Positions 52,448 through 61,847 are shown, counted from the stretch's first letter. The stretch is 64,000 nucleotides of DNA from Tamlana sp. I1 (GCF_015355625.1 NZ_JACLAF010000007.1:62001-126000), one strand, 5' to 3'. Notes: generated by a model not told the origin, from the sequence alone. Numbers and translations: made by a program.

Positions 52448-53728
52448 ATGTCATTTCAATCTTTAGGCTTATCTGAGGCCTTGCTAAAAGCAATTAGCAA
52501 AAAAGGATACACAACACCATCTCCAATTCAAGAAAAAGCCATTCCACCAGTTTTAGAGGGGAAAGATGTTTTAGCATCGGCACAAACAGGAACAGGAAAA
52601 ACAGCAGGATTTACATTGCCACTTTTGCATTTAATTTCTGAAAATCCGAAGGAAAAATATAAGCCCATTCGTGCTTTAATTTTAACGCCAACACGAGAAT
52701 TAGCAGCGCAAGTTTATGCGAATGTTAGAGAATATAGCGAGTTTTTAAATTTACGAAGTGCCGTTATTTTTGGAGGTGTTAACCAAAAACCTCAAGCTGC
52801 AACTATTCGTCAGGGGGTTGATATTTTAGTAGCCACTCCAGGACGTTTATTGGATTTACAAAACCAAGGCTTATTATCGCTAAAACGCGTAGAGATTTTT
52901 GTTTTAGATGAAGCCGACCGTATGTTAGATATGGGCTTTTTAAGAGATATTGAAAAAGTGATTAAAAGTATGCCAGAGAAACGTCAGAATTTGATGTTTT
53001 CGGCAACCTTTTCAAAAGATATTAAAAAGTTAGCACATGGCATTTTAAATCATCCGGTTCAAGTTGAAGCCACTCCAGAAAACACGACGGTTGAAGCGAT
53101 TTCACAAAAGGTATATCGCGTTGCCAAAGGGTTAAAAACAGGCTTGATTATTAAATTAATTTCTGAAGGGAATTGGAAACAGGTTTTAGTATTTACTAGA
53201 ACAAAACATGGCGCCAATAAACTTTGTGAAAAAATGGATAAAGCTGGTATTACGGCAGCGGCCATTCACGGAAATAAGAGTCAGGGGGCGAGAACCAAAG
53301 CATTATCTGGTTTTAAATCGGGTCGTGTTCGTGTTTTAGTGGCGACTGATATTGCGGCTAGAGGACTTGATATTCCGTTGTTACCGCACGTGATTAATTT
53401 TGAGTTACCTAATGTTTCTGAAGATTATGTGCACCGTATTGGTAGAACAGGTAGAGCAGGAGCTAAAGGTGAAGCCATTTCTTTAGTAAGTGCCGATGAA
53501 ACTACGTTTTTACGTGATATTGAAAAGTTAATTGATATTAAACTTCCTGTTGAAATTGTTGAAGGTTTCGAACCCGATCCTAATGCATCAACAGCACCTA
53601 TAAAACCAGGTCAAGGGCGCCAAAACAGAGGGCCAAGACGTACTAATAATTCTGGGAATTCTAATAAAAAATCGGATAGAAATACGAAATCTAGACGTCC
53701 TAATCGCAGTAACGATAAACGAAATTAA
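52448..53728 (+). CDS. DEAD-box ATP-dependent RNA helicase
   Basis: A 426-residue RhlE-like helicase. Motifs: Q motif ([14 protein letters not shown]), I AQTGTGKT, Ia [42 protein letters not shown] ~50-residue basic, Asn/Arg-rich tail ([20 protein letters not shown]) binds RNA. It acts in rRNA processing or mRNA decay, often in the cold. Two tiny genes follow immediately and probably share the mRNA. Confidence 0.93.
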   Translation: MSFQSLGLSEALLKAISKKGYTTPSPIQEKAIPPVLEGKDVLASAQTGTGKTAGFTLPLLHLISENPKEKYKPIRALILTPTRELAAQVYANVREYSEFLNLRSAVIFGGVNQKPQAATIRQGVDILVATPGRLLDLQNQGLLSLKRVEIFVLDEADRMLDMGFLRDIEKVIKSMPEKRQNLMFSATFSKDIKKLAHGILNHPVQVEATPENTTVEAISQKVYRVAKGLKTGLIIKLISEGNWKQVLVFTRTKHGANKLCEKMDKAGITAAAIHGNKSQGARTKALSGFKSGRVRVLVATDIAARGLDIPLLPHVINFELPNVSEDYVHRIGRTGRAGAKGEAISLVSADETTFLRDIEKLIDIKLPVEIVEGFEPDPNASTAPIKPGQGRQNRGPRRTNNSGNSNKKSDRNTKSRRPNRSNDKRN

Positions 53729-53733
53729 ACGTT

Positions 53734-53949
53734 TTGAAACAGGTTTTAAAAGCTAAGATTATAGAAGTTTGCGATAAAAAAATCGCAGCTAAAGGCGAAA
53801 ATGTAGGTATTTCGTTTTACGCCTTCTTTAAAAACAAAAATGATAATCCAAAATTATTAATGGAAGCCGCAACATGGTGGATTGAAACCCATAAGCTCGA
53901 TCATTTTGAGAAAGCGGTTAAAATTAAAAAGTTAGTTGAACATTTATAA
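53734..53949 (+). CDS. DUF6500-like small protein, TTG start
   Basis: A 71-residue protein ([39 protein letters not shown]) that I associate with the DUF6500 family, function unknown. No ATG or GTG is available in frame before residue ~43; the TTG at 53734, five bases after the helicase stop, is the only plausible start. Its stop overlaps the next gene by one base (TAATG). The three genes look like one operon. Confidence 0.7.
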   Translation: MKQVLKAKIIEVCDKKIAAKGENVGISFYAFFKNKNDNPKLLMEAATWWIETHKLDHFEKAVKIKKLVEHL

Positions 53950-54173
53950 TGGAAACGCAACCTAATAACCCGTTACACGGTGTAAAGTTAGAACAGATTA
54001 TTAATGAGTTAGTCGCTCATTATGGTTGGGAATACTTAGGTTATAATATTAAAATTAGATGTTTTACCGAAAATCCATCGGTAAAATCGAGTTTAAAATT
54101 TTTAAGAAGAACCCCTTGGGCACGCACTAAGGTTGAAGGGATGTATTTGAAGATGTTAAGGAGAAAAAGATAG
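53949..54173 (+). CDS. VF530-family (DUF2132) DNA-binding-like protein
   Basis: A 74-residue protein with the VF530 signature: [20 protein letters not shown], then [17 protein letters not shown]. Structures of the family suggest a helical DNA-binding fold; the biological role is unknown. It overlaps the previous stop by one base, so translation is coupled. Confidence 0.85.
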   Translation: METQPNNPLHGVKLEQIINELVAHYGWEYLGYNIKIRCFTENPSVKSSLKFLRRTPWARTKVEGMYLKMLRRKR

Positions 54174-54485
54174 TTTAATATCAATAACGTTCTAAAAAAT
54201 GTTGTTCATTTTTTCCATTGATGAAAAAACGAACCAAAAAAATCTAGGCTTACGAAACTTTATCTAAATTTTTCATTCTACACCTAAATTTCAGGAACTC
54301 GCTATAAAATTTATAGGTAGTGATAAAATTTCGTTTAGCTCAAACAGCCTGAAATTTCACGGTGTTTTCACTTCAAATTTTACGATAAATTTTCGATAGG
54401 CCATCAACCCCCATTTTATAATAAACAATCCAAAATCAATAATAATTTGAATTTCTTATAAATATAGACGCTAATTTCTTTTTCT
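54174..54485. other. 312-bp non-coding gap with inverted repeats
   Basis: No ORF is supported. AAATTTCAGG (54286-54295) and CCTGAAATTT (54348-54357) form a perfect inverted repeat, with a second palindrome CTATAAA-A-TTTATAG (54302-54316) inside. The nested arrangement between convergent genes could be a structured RNA, a terminator or a repeat-family element. Confidence 0.5.
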
Positions 54486-55145
54486 TTATTCGCTATCTTT
54501 TTCAAATAACACTATTTCAGCATCAAATTCAGCATCATTAAAATCATCTTTACTCATCCAATATTCAGATGTGGTTAAAACATATCCGTTTTCGGAAGTT
54601 GGTTTTAAATCCCAGATAATATGTTCGGCTTCATCAAATGCTTCTTTGCCCTTTAATTGATTTTCAAATAAGCGTTTAATCACATTGTGACTAGAAAGTG
54701 ATGCGCTAAATGCTTTTAAAACAGCATCCTTTGTAACGTCTTTATTTGGCGTTATTTCAAATTCAATAATCGAGGCTTTTGTGTTTGGAAACCTGCCATT
54801 ATAAGCCTTAAATAAGAGCTGATTGATGTTAAACAATTGATGATGAAAACTGATATCTGGATATTCTTCAGAAATTTTATCCAGCAACATTTCATGAGAC
54901 ACTTGATCGATTTGATTAGCGCTTAATTTTTCTGAAAATTTATATTTTAGTAGAATAGCAGCAGCTTCTTCAGGTTCAAAATCGGAGATGGCCATAAAGA
55001 GTAAATCTTTTAATTCGTCAGGATTTGACTTATTGGCATCAGGGAAATCTAGTTCATCGAGTAGTTTAATGAAATCCTCATGACTCCAAGCGTCTTTCAA
55101 TTCTTCAACTGTTTTTATGCTATTAATGGTGATGTGGTATTTCAT
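54486..55145 (-). CDS. Conserved-looking protein of unknown function
   Basis: A 219-residue soluble acidic protein. The N-terminal half is helical (WSHEDFIKLLDELDFPDANK; FEPEEAAAILLKYKFSEKLS), and the C-terminal half is alpha/beta and ends in EFDAEIVLFEKDSE. No signal peptide or membrane segment. I do not recognise the family. It is probably monocistronic. Confidence 0.7.
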   Translation of the reverse strand: MKYHITINSIKTVEELKDAWSHEDFIKLLDELDFPDANKSNPDELKDLLFMAISDFEPEEAAAILLKYKFSEKLSANQIDQVSHEMLLDKISEEYPDISFHHQLFNINQLLFKAYNGRFPNTKASIIEFEITPNKDVTKDAVLKAFSASLSSHNVIKRLFENQLKGKEAFDEAEHIIWDLKPTSENGYVLTTSEYWMSKDDFNDAEFDAEIVLFEKDSE

Positions 55146-55213
55146 GACTCTTTATATATAAAGTTGTTTTGTAAATGTACTTAAAAACTTATCAGATAAA
55201 GATTTAAAAAGCA

Positions 55214-55243
55214 AAAAGGCCCAAATATAAATTTGAGCCTTTT
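55214..55243. terminator. Hairpin terminator after the EF-hand gene
   Basis: AAAAGGC-C-CAAAT / ATTTG-A-GCCTTTT with loop ATAA, immediately downstream of the EF-hand gene on the minus strand. Confidence 0.75.
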
Positions 55244-55261
55244 CTGTTTTTGTTATAAAAA

Positions 55262-55564
55262 CTAGTCTTGTTTTTTCTTTTTGCCTTTGCCTTTTTCTTG
55301 TGCTGCTTTAAATTCTTCAAAAGTCACACTTCCATCAGAGTCTGCATCCATACGTTTAAAATTTTTCTCTAATTTATCGGCAGGTACTTCATTTTTTCTT
55401 TTGGCAGAGGTAAACTCTTCCAAAGTTACAGCGCCATCATTATTAGTATCAAACCTTTTAAACATTTTTTCTGGATCTGGTTTCTTTTTTTCTTGAGCTT
55501 CTACACTTGTAAATGCGAATAGTGCTAAAGCTAAAGTTCCTAATTTTAAAGTTGTTATTCTCAT
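55262..55564 (-). CDS. Exported EF-hand calcium-binding protein
   Basis: A 100-residue protein with a signal peptide ending near residue 24 (VEAQ) and two canonical EF-hand loops: DTNNDGAVTLEE (39-50) and DADSDGSVTFEE (73-84). A Lys-rich C-terminus follows. It probably buffers or senses calcium in the periplasm. It sits downstream of the PL6 gene on the same strand (76 bp apart); PL6 lyases need calcium, but a link is speculative. Confidence 0.88.
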   Translation of the reverse strand: MRITTLKLGTLALALFAFTSVEAQEKKKPDPEKMFKRFDTNNDGAVTLEEFTSAKRKNEVPADKLEKNFKRMDADSDGSVTFEEFKAAQEKGKGKKKKQD

Positions 55565-55639
55565 TTAATGTTTTTATTTAAATTGTTAAACAGAACTTTT
55601 AGACTATTTTTTTTAAAAAAGGTTTAAAGGCATTATAAA

Positions 55640-58336
55640 TTATTTTGAAACAATAAATGCTTTTGATAAACTGCCCTTTTCGGTGTTTACACGAATTAAG
55701 TACATCCCGTTTGAAAGTGATGCTGTGTTTATTTCGGTATTCGACAGGTTATCAACGTTTTTATCAATTAGTTTTTGCCCGTGTGTATTATAGATGCTTA
55801 TAGATTTAATATGGGCACTAGTTGTACTTTTAATATTTAGGGTGTTTTTAGTTGGTACAGGATAAATTACTAAACTATTATTTAATGTTTTATCATCTAC
55901 TGAAAGGCTTTTTGGACCATAGAATTCTATGTCGTCAATGGCACTCCAAGCACTTTTTCTAGTGGTTCCAGTAGGGTCGAATCTTCCAAAACCAACTACT
56001 TTTACATAGCGTGCATTATGGTCAATTTCATATTGATTAAAATCTGTTGTACCAGTTGCTGTTAATAAAAGGTCTCCAGAAGTTGGTAATACCATTGAAA
56101 AATCTGCTGCATCTGTTCCTGTGGTTGAAACATAAATTTGAAATCCAAAGGCATCCGATTTATTTGTGGTGCTAAACTGGATTAATTTTAAGTTGTGTGT
56201 ACTACCTAAATCGTAAATAATGTATTCACCATCAGCTTTTGAAGCACCTCCAGGTACAGCATCATCATCTGCAGCCCAAACCGTTCCGTCTGCTTTATCT
56301 AAAGTATTTGCAGCGACTTCAGTTTTACCACCAGCGGTATTATCTTTTGAAAAAGAATGTACCGTTACAGGAGCACCATTAGTTCCTGAATTAATAAGGG
56401 TATACATATCTGTTAAATCGGCACCAGATTGTGTTACATTTAAGGTTCTTACTACATTATCGCCTCCGGCATCTTGTGTGAAAGTTACAGAGCCTGTTCT
56501 GTCTGTAGTTGCTGTGTTTTCAGTTACTGTTACTGAAACTGTAGCATCACCAGAAGCAGAATTGGTATCAATAGTAATCCATGCATCGTTCGACATAGCT
56601 GTCCAACTTACATTAGCACTAACAGATACATCGTGGCTTCCTGCAGCCGCAGTAACTGTTGGTAATGCACTAAGTGAAATATAATCTACAGGAGGTGGTG
56701 GTGCAATTGTGTTACAAATAGGATTGCTAATGTTAGCACCTGTATAATCTACAAAACAAGCTCCAACTTCAAAACCTACCATGTCATCAGTTTTAATGGT
56801 TGAACCACTTAAATTAGCTCCTTTACCATCGGCACCCGTAAAAGTGTAAATTTCATCACTTTTAGTTCCTGTAATAGCTGTTGAAGTAAAACCATTATTT
56901 ACAGGACCTAAATTGGTTCCAGAAAAAACGTTTCCAGTAAAACTAATTCCAGCAGCAATATCGTTGTAAGCAGAAAGATCGCCATTGTCATCGGTAATCA
57001 CATCTGTTAAAATTCCTGATCCTGCATCACCGTTAAAATAAATTAAGTTGTTGCTAAAAACAGTACCTGTATTAGAGTTTCCTCCTTTATCATCGTTAAA
57101 AAATACAGGAGCATTGGTGTTTACAATAGTATTGTTTGCAATGGTGTTGTTTTGAGACTTTTGGTAACCATTTTCAGAGTTTACATCGCTACAAATAAGT
57201 CCTGTAGTATCGTTACCACCTAAAAATGTAATACCGTTATTCCATTTCGCTTGCGATACCACGTTAATACAATCTTGAATGTAGTTATCGGTAATGTTAT
57301 GTTCGCTATCTACTATTCTAATACCGCCTGTACCTTCAACGTTTTCACCTAAAAAGTGATTTTTTGATACTGTAGCTTTTGGGCCATGACGTAATACTAA
57401 AGACCCTCTACAACGTCTGAAAGTATTGTCTGTATAAGTGTTTCCTGTACTTTTGTTTGTAATAATTTCATTTTCACCATCGGCTTGAACAAAATAGTTG
57501 TTTGTTATAATACAGTTGGCATCTAACATTTTGTAATTGCTTTCACCAATACGAATGGTTTCAGAATCTCCCGCATTGGATAGGTCGGTATAAGTTACAC
57601 CATCACTAGCTAGTTTCTGACCATAAATTCCATCGGCACCAGCCATTTTCTCGAAATTAAAAACATAGTTGTTTGCAATAGTGTGCTGCACAGGGTTACA
57701 ACGGTTTGGCGATAACTCTTCAACATCTTGCCCCGTGATTGGGTCTTCATATTCATGCACGGCATTATAAGCAAGCTCTACTAAAATTAAGGCTCCAGCC
57801 GTTCTTTTATTTAGAAAAGAACAGTTTAACACATTGTTGTTATTGCCATGTAAAACAATCCATCTGTGTTTTAAAATCGATCCACCTGCAACAGCTTCAT
57901 CCATTTCGCTTTGCTCAAATCCTAAACCATCAATCACACAGTTTTGGATGGTACAATTGTTAGCGTATTCAGAACTTTTTCTAAATTCAATAAAATTGCT
58001 AGCACCAATACCGCCAACCCAATGAAATCCTTCTACAACGAGGTAGGTTCCGGCAATGCTCATTTTTAATCCTCCAGTAAATATTACGCCTCCAGGAGTT
58101 TCTGGCCTGAATGTAATAGGCATATCTACTGTACCTGTTCCTAAAAAGGAAATTCTTTCATCGGAACTATACGTACCATCGGCTAATATAACTGTGTCTC
58201 CAGCTGAAAGCGAAAGTGATGTAAGATCTTCTGGATCTGTAATGTTGTGGGTTGTTTGGGCAGCTACTTTAATCGTACAGAAAAGTAGCATAAAAGCCAT
58301 TGAGAAAACAGCTTTTACAAAGTAAGTTTTTGTCAT
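55640..58336 (-). CDS. PL6-family alginate lyase-like protein with BACON and T9SS domains
   Basis: An 898-residue secreted protein: signal peptide (1-27), PL6/chondroitinase-B beta-helix (~30-530), a BACON domain (~552-640), a discoidin-like carbohydrate-binding domain (~645-800) and a type A T9SS sorting domain (~815-898, ending KAFIVSK). Catalytic Lys295 and Arg316-His317, and calcium-site Glu288/Glu290, keep the spacing of chondroitinase B Lys250, Arg271, His272 and Glu243/245. In marine Flavobacteriaceae PL6 usually cleaves alginate. It is not within a PUL here; a palindromic operator precedes it. Confidence 0.88.
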   Translation of the reverse strand: MTKTYFVKAVFSMAFMLLFCTIKVAAQTTHNITDPEDLTSLSLSAGDTVILADGTYSSDERISFLGTGTVDMPITFRPETPGGVIFTGGLKMSIAGTYLVVEGFHWVGGIGASNFIEFRKSSEYANNCTIQNCVIDGLGFEQSEMDEAVAGGSILKHRWIVLHGNNNNVLNCSFLNKRTAGALILVELAYNAVHEYEDPITGQDVEELSPNRCNPVQHTIANNYVFNFEKMAGADGIYGQKLASDGVTYTDLSNAGDSETIRIGESNYKMLDANCIITNNYFVQADGENEIITNKSTGNTYTDNTFRRCRGSLVLRHGPKATVSKNHFLGENVEGTGGIRIVDSEHNITDNYIQDCINVVSQAKWNNGITFLGGNDTTGLICSDVNSENGYQKSQNNTIANNTIVNTNAPVFFNDDKGGNSNTGTVFSNNLIYFNGDAGSGILTDVITDDNGDLSAYNDIAAGISFTGNVFSGTNLGPVNNGFTSTAITGTKSDEIYTFTGADGKGANLSGSTIKTDDMVGFEVGACFVDYTGANISNPICNTIAPPPPVDYISLSALPTVTAAAGSHDVSVSANVSWTAMSNDAWITIDTNSASGDATVSVTVTENTATTDRTGSVTFTQDAGGDNVVRTLNVTQSGADLTDMYTLINSGTNGAPVTVHSFSKDNTAGGKTEVAANTLDKADGTVWAADDDAVPGGASKADGEYIIYDLGSTHNLKLIQFSTTNKSDAFGFQIYVSTTGTDAADFSMVLPTSGDLLLTATGTTDFNQYEIDHNARYVKVVGFGRFDPTGTTRKSAWSAIDDIEFYGPKSLSVDDKTLNNSLVIYPVPTKNTLNIKSTTSAHIKSISIYNTHGQKLIDKNVDNLSNTEINTASLSNGMYLIRVNTEKGSLSKAFIVSK

Positions 58337-58366
58337 TCTTTTTAGTTTTAGTTTGTTGGTTTTCCA

Positions 58367-58399
58367 AATTGGTTTACCAATTTAAAAAACCAAATATAA
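58367..58399 (-). promoter_or_regulatory. PL6 gene promoter and operator
   Basis: On the minus strand TATATTTG (58392-58399) with an upstream TTG at 58418-58420 (18-bp spacer) forms a promoter. Just downstream of the start lies a perfect palindrome AAATTGGT-TT-ACCAATTT (58367-58384), with a second partial copy TTGGTTTTCCAA at 58358-58369. The GGT-N2-ACC core recalls FadR-type GntR sites. Confidence 0.6.
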
Positions 58400-58544
58400 A
58401 TAAAAATTGATGAATTCAACTATGAATGACTAAAAATGAAACTGTTAATAATTTGAATTAGTAGGTTGACTTTTTAAAATTCTCTCTACAATTTGTTTAG
58501 ATGAACTTTAAGAAATGAATTATTTTAATACAGAATAGATACGA

Positions 58545-58592
58545 AAAAAGCCTGTTCGAATGATTTTTCTATCATTACTGAACAGGCTTTTT
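58545..58592. terminator. Terminator downstream of trmL
   Basis: AAAAAGCCTGTTC / GAACAGGCTTTTT with an inner AATGAT/ATCATT stem. Strong hairpin on the minus strand after trmL. Confidence 0.85.
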
Positions 58593-58619
58593 ATTCGAAC
58601 AAACTAAATTGTTTCTGTT

Positions 58620-59072
58620 TTATTTTAAATGTTTTAAACCTTCATAAACCACGATGCTTACGGCGTTTGCAAGATTTAAGCTTCGCACATGATCGCTGTA
58701 CAGTGGAATTTTATAAAGTTTATCTGCATGGGTAGTCACAATTTCGGGAGCCAAACCAACAGATTCTTTTCCGAAAATTAAAAACAAATCATCTTCAAAA
58801 GGAATATCCCAATGGTTTTTAGTGCCTTTACTAGACAGAAAAGCCATGTTTTTGTTTTTGTTGATTTTGAAAAATGCTTCAACATTATCATAATAGGTTA
58901 CCGAAAGGTGCTGCCAATAATCTAAACCAGCACGTTTTAGTCGGGAGTCATCAATTTCGAAACCAAAGGGTTTTACTAAATGTAAATGTGATCCAGACCC
59001 TAAGGCTAATCGGCCTATATTTCCTGTGTTATTTGGTATTTCGGGTTCTATTAATACAATGTTTAATGGCAT
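58620..59072 (-). CDS. trmL: tRNA (cytidine(34)-2'-O)-methyltransferase
   Basis: A 150-residue SPOUT methyltransferase with IEPEIPNNTGNIGRLALGSG at the N-terminus and the knot motifs LIFGKESVGL and SLNLANAVSIVVYE. TrmL methylates the wobble base of tRNA-Leu. The start overlaps the stop of the NDH-2 gene by 10 bp, so the pair is coupled. Confidence 0.92.
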   Translation of the reverse strand: MPLNIVLIEPEIPNNTGNIGRLALGSGSHLHLVKPFGFEIDDSRLKRAGLDYWQHLSVTYYDNVEAFFKINKNKNMAFLSSKGTKNHWDIPFEDDLFLIFGKESVGLAPEIVTTHADKLYKIPLYSDHVRSLNLANAVSIVVYEGLKHLK

Positions 59073-60343
59073 TTTTCTTCTCTGTTTTTAACTTTATCTA
59101 CCACGGGTTTCATGATAATTCTTAAGGTACTATCGTTATTGAAATAACTTATCATCCAGTTCATAAACACAAGGAGTTTGTTTTTTATACTTAAAATAAG
59201 CATTAAATGAATAAACATCCATGTAAACCAGGCCATTTGTCCTTGAAAACTAAATTTAGGTAAATCTACAACCGCACGACGTTTTCCAATAGTAGCCATT
59301 GAACCTTTATCTGTATATTTAAATGGTTTTAGAGGTTTATTGTTTGCAAGTTTATTGAAATTTTTGGATAAAAGTGCGCCTTGTTGTAAAGCTACACTAG
59401 CAACTTGCGGATGGCCGTTAGGGTATTTTTCGGTAGACATATATGCAATATCACCTATGGCATACACATTATTTAGAGCTTCAACTTTATTATTTTGGTC
59501 TACCACAAAGCGGTTGCCTCGTGTAAAGCAGTCTTCAGGAAAACCTTCAATCGTGTTACCAATTACACCTGCAGCCCAAATAACATTTTTAGAATCTATT
59601 TGTTCTCCTGTATTTAAAGACACCACCAAACCATCGTAATCTTTTACAAACGTACTGGTTTTAACAATAACTCCTAAAGACTCTAAGTATTTTTGCGACA
59701 TGGTTTGAGAGCCTTTACTCATAGGGCTTAACGTATGTGGCGAACCTTCTAAAAGGTAAATGGTAAGTTTCGAGAAGTCTTTATCTGGATAATCTTTAGG
59801 CAGAATGTTTTTTTTCATTTCTGAAAGCGCTCCTGCCAATTCAACTCCTGTAGGGCCACCACCAACAATAACGAAATTTAGTAAGGACTGAAGTTCTTTT
59901 GGGTTTGTGGTATTTAAGGCGTTTTCAAAAGTTTGAAGAATTCTATTTCTAAGCTGAATGGCTTCAGGAATAGTTTTCATAGGATAGGCGTAATCTTTTA
60001 GGTTTTGATTTCCGAAGTAATTCGTAGTACAACCCATTGCCATTACTAAATGATCGTATGAGAAATCGCCAATAGTTGTTTTTATAAACTGGTTTTTATG
60101 ATCAATTTCGGTAACTTTTGTAATTCTTATTCGAACATTTTTAGCTTTTTGAAATACTTTTCGAAGCGGAAAAGAGATACTAGCAGGCTCTAATCGGGCC
60201 GATGCTACTTGATACATTAAGGGTTGAAACTGATGGTAATTTTGTTTATCTATTAAATAGATTTCATAATTAGGATGGTTAATCAAGTCTTGGGCTAATC
60301 TTAAGCCGCCAAAACCCGCGCCTACAATTATTATTCGTTGCAT
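59063..60343 (-). CDS. ndh: Type II NADH dehydrogenase-like FAD oxidoreductase
   Basis: A 426-residue flavoprotein with two dinucleotide-binding motifs: GAGFGGLRLAQ (8-18) for FAD and GGGPTGVELAG (~162-172) for NADH, plus NNVYAIGDIAYM. The C-terminal amphipathic segment (MAWFTWMFIHLMLILSIKN) anchors it to the membrane. It oxidises NADH and reduces quinone without pumping protons. The region upstream holds an 18-base homopolymer. Confidence 0.9.
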   Translation of the reverse strand: MQRIIIVGAGFGGLRLAQDLINHPNYEIYLIDKQNYHQFQPLMYQVASARLEPASISFPLRKVFQKAKNVRIRITKVTEIDHKNQFIKTTIGDFSYDHLVMAMGCTTNYFGNQNLKDYAYPMKTIPEAIQLRNRILQTFENALNTTNPKELQSLLNFVIVGGGPTGVELAGALSEMKKNILPKDYPDKDFSKLTIYLLEGSPHTLSPMSKGSQTMSQKYLESLGVIVKTSTFVKDYDGLVVSLNTGEQIDSKNVIWAAGVIGNTIEGFPEDCFTRGNRFVVDQNNKVEALNNVYAIGDIAYMSTEKYPNGHPQVASVALQQGALLSKNFNKLANNKPLKPFKYTDKGSMATIGKRRAVVDLPKFSFQGQMAWFTWMFIHLMLILSIKNKLLVFMNWMISYFNNDSTLRIIMKPVVDKVKNREEKCH

Positions 60344-60364
60344 TTTTGTTGTTGTGTGTAGTTG

Positions 60365-60382
60365 TTTTTTTTTTTTTTTTTT
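60365..60382. repeat. T18 homopolymer upstream of ndh
   Basis: Eighteen consecutive T on the plus strand (A on the ndh-sense strand), 22-39 bp before the ndh start codon. Length may vary between cells. Confidence 0.9.
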
Positions 60383-60411
60383 GACCGTGTAGTAGCACTG
60401 CCGGGTAATAG

Positions 60412-60552
60412 AAAAGACTGTCTAAAATGTACCTTATGTTTTTTTAGTCACGTTGAATCTTGAAGAAATGTATGCCGGTTAATAACCAGTATATTAATAT
60501 ATTTTAATAAGTTCAAACTAGACATACATCTATACTTTTTAGACAGTCTTTT
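60412..60552. repeat. 141-bp element with 16-bp terminal inverted repeats
   Basis: AAAAGACTGTCTAAAA at 60412-60427 and its exact complement at 60537-60552 bracket an A/T-rich core. It could be a MITE-like element or a long-loop terminator for the DUF805 gene. No ORF is inside. Confidence 0.7.
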
Positions 60553-60574
60553 TGTAATAAATAAAATTGAAATC

Positions 60575-60988
60575 TTAGGACTCGATTTGAGTTTTTCCTA
60601 TTTCGTCAATGGCTTCAACGTTTATCGCTTTTGGATCTGGACCATATTGGTTAGCGCCTCTTTCGCCTTCGGTTACTGTTAAAACAAAAAACCAAATCGG
60701 GCCAATTATTGGAATGATACTTACAAAGTAAAACCAGCCACTTTTTCCAACATCATGTAGTCTTCTTACGACTAAGGCAAAGCTAGGAATTATGGTTCCT
60801 AATATGTATATGCCGTATAAGCCCATTAGTGCTGGTGTATCAGTAGTTAAAGCTACACTAATAGATATTGCCATTATAACTATTAAAAAAATAACATTAA
60901 ACAAGGTGAACATCCAATATTCTTCGCGTCTTGCTCTTCCGCTAAAATTTGCATAGTTATCACGCAAAACTTTTAAATAATATTTCAT
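60575..60988 (-). CDS. DUF805 membrane protein
   Basis: A 137-residue protein with four membrane segments and the DUF805 signature (YANFSGRARREEYWMFTLFN; RRLHDVGKSGW). The C-terminal tail is soluble. Function unknown. Likely monocistronic, with the inverted-repeat element downstream. Confidence 0.88.
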   Translation of the reverse strand: MKYYLKVLRDNYANFSGRARREEYWMFTLFNVIFLIVIMAISISVALTTDTPALMGLYGIYILGTIIPSFALVVRRLHDVGKSGWFYFVSIIPIIGPIWFFVLTVTEGERGANQYGPDPKAINVEAIDEIGKTQIES

Positions 60989-61029
60989 AAAATTTGGGTT
61001 TGGGTTAGTATATATATGATTAATGTATT

Positions 61030-61794
61030 CTAATTTAAAATTGATTTTATAAAAGTATCTATTGATGCCGTACCCTCTTGAGTCACATGTTTTACAAAAG
61101 CACTGCCTATAATGGCGCCTTTTGCGTATTGTGTGGCTTGCGTAAAGGTTTCGTTGTTACTAATGCCGAAACCAATAATTTGCGGATTATTAAGCTTCAT
61201 TTTATCGATACGTTCGAAATATTGTGTTTGCTCGTCTCCAAAACCAGATTGTGCTCCCGTTGTGCTGGCGCTACTTACCATGTATATAAATCCGTTTGAA
61301 ATAGAATCGATATAACGAATACGCTCGTCACTCGTTTGTGGTGTAATAAGGAAGACATTAATTAAGCCGTATTTTTCAAAAATAGCTTGGTATTCTTCAT
61401 GATACACATCAACCGGTAAATCCGGAATAATAAGGCCGTCAATTCCAATTTCCTGACATTTTTTACAGAAAGCTTCCACGCCATATTGAAACATAGGGTT
61501 AAAATACCCCATGATGATTAATGGAATATTCACCGTTTTCCGAATGTCTTTTAACTGATCGAAAAGCACTTCGGTGGTCATGCCATTTTTTAGAGCCTTG
61601 GTTGAACTTTCCTGAATGGTTGGTCCATCAGCTAAAGGATCGCTAAAAGGCAAGCCAATTTCAATCATATCGACACCGTTTTTTTCTAAATCTTCAATGA
61701 TTGATACGGTATCGTTAAGGCTTGGGTAACCTGCTGTAAAATAGATAGACAGTAATTTTTTGTCTTCGCTTAGTTTTTTATTTATTCTGTTCAT
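61030..61794 (-). CDS. trpA: Tryptophan synthase alpha chain
   Basis: A 254-residue TIM barrel that releases indole from indole-3-glycerol phosphate. Catalytic Glu45 (IEIGLPFSDP) and Asp56 (LADGPT) are present, corresponding to Glu49 and Asp60 of Salmonella TrpA. The phosphate-binding GFGISNNET lies near the C-terminus. It is last in the trp genes but separated from trpB by 380 bp carrying a GIY-YIG gene and two hairpins. Confidence 0.95.
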   Translation of the reverse strand: MNRINKKLSEDKKLLSIYFTAGYPSLNDTVSIIEDLEKNGVDMIEIGLPFSDPLADGPTIQESSTKALKNGMTTEVLFDQLKDIRKTVNIPLIIMGYFNPMFQYGVEAFCKKCQEIGIDGLIIPDLPVDVYHEEYQAIFEKYGLINVFLITPQTSDERIRYIDSISNGFIYMVSSASTTGAQSGFGDEQTQYFERIDKMKLNNPQIIGFGISNNETFTQATQYAKGAIIGSAFVKHVTQEGTASIDTFIKSILN

Positions 61795-61812
61795 TGTTAA
61801 TGAATAGTTTTC

Positions 61813-61832
61813 ATTCCCTTGAAAAAGGGAAT
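61813..61832. repeat. Hairpin between the GIY-YIG gene and trpA
   Basis: ATTCCCTT-GAAA-AAGGGAAT, an 8-bp stem located 19 bp upstream of the trpA start. With the hairpin at 62147 it brackets the GIY-YIG ORF. Confidence 0.6.
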
Positions 61833-61847
61833 CTTTTAATATTTATT

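Noticed and set aside
56220-56684. 154-residue ORF antisense to the PL6 gene
   Set aside because: Opposite the BACON and discoidin region; low-complexity Val/Ala/Thr composition mirrors the sense strand. No independent promoter.
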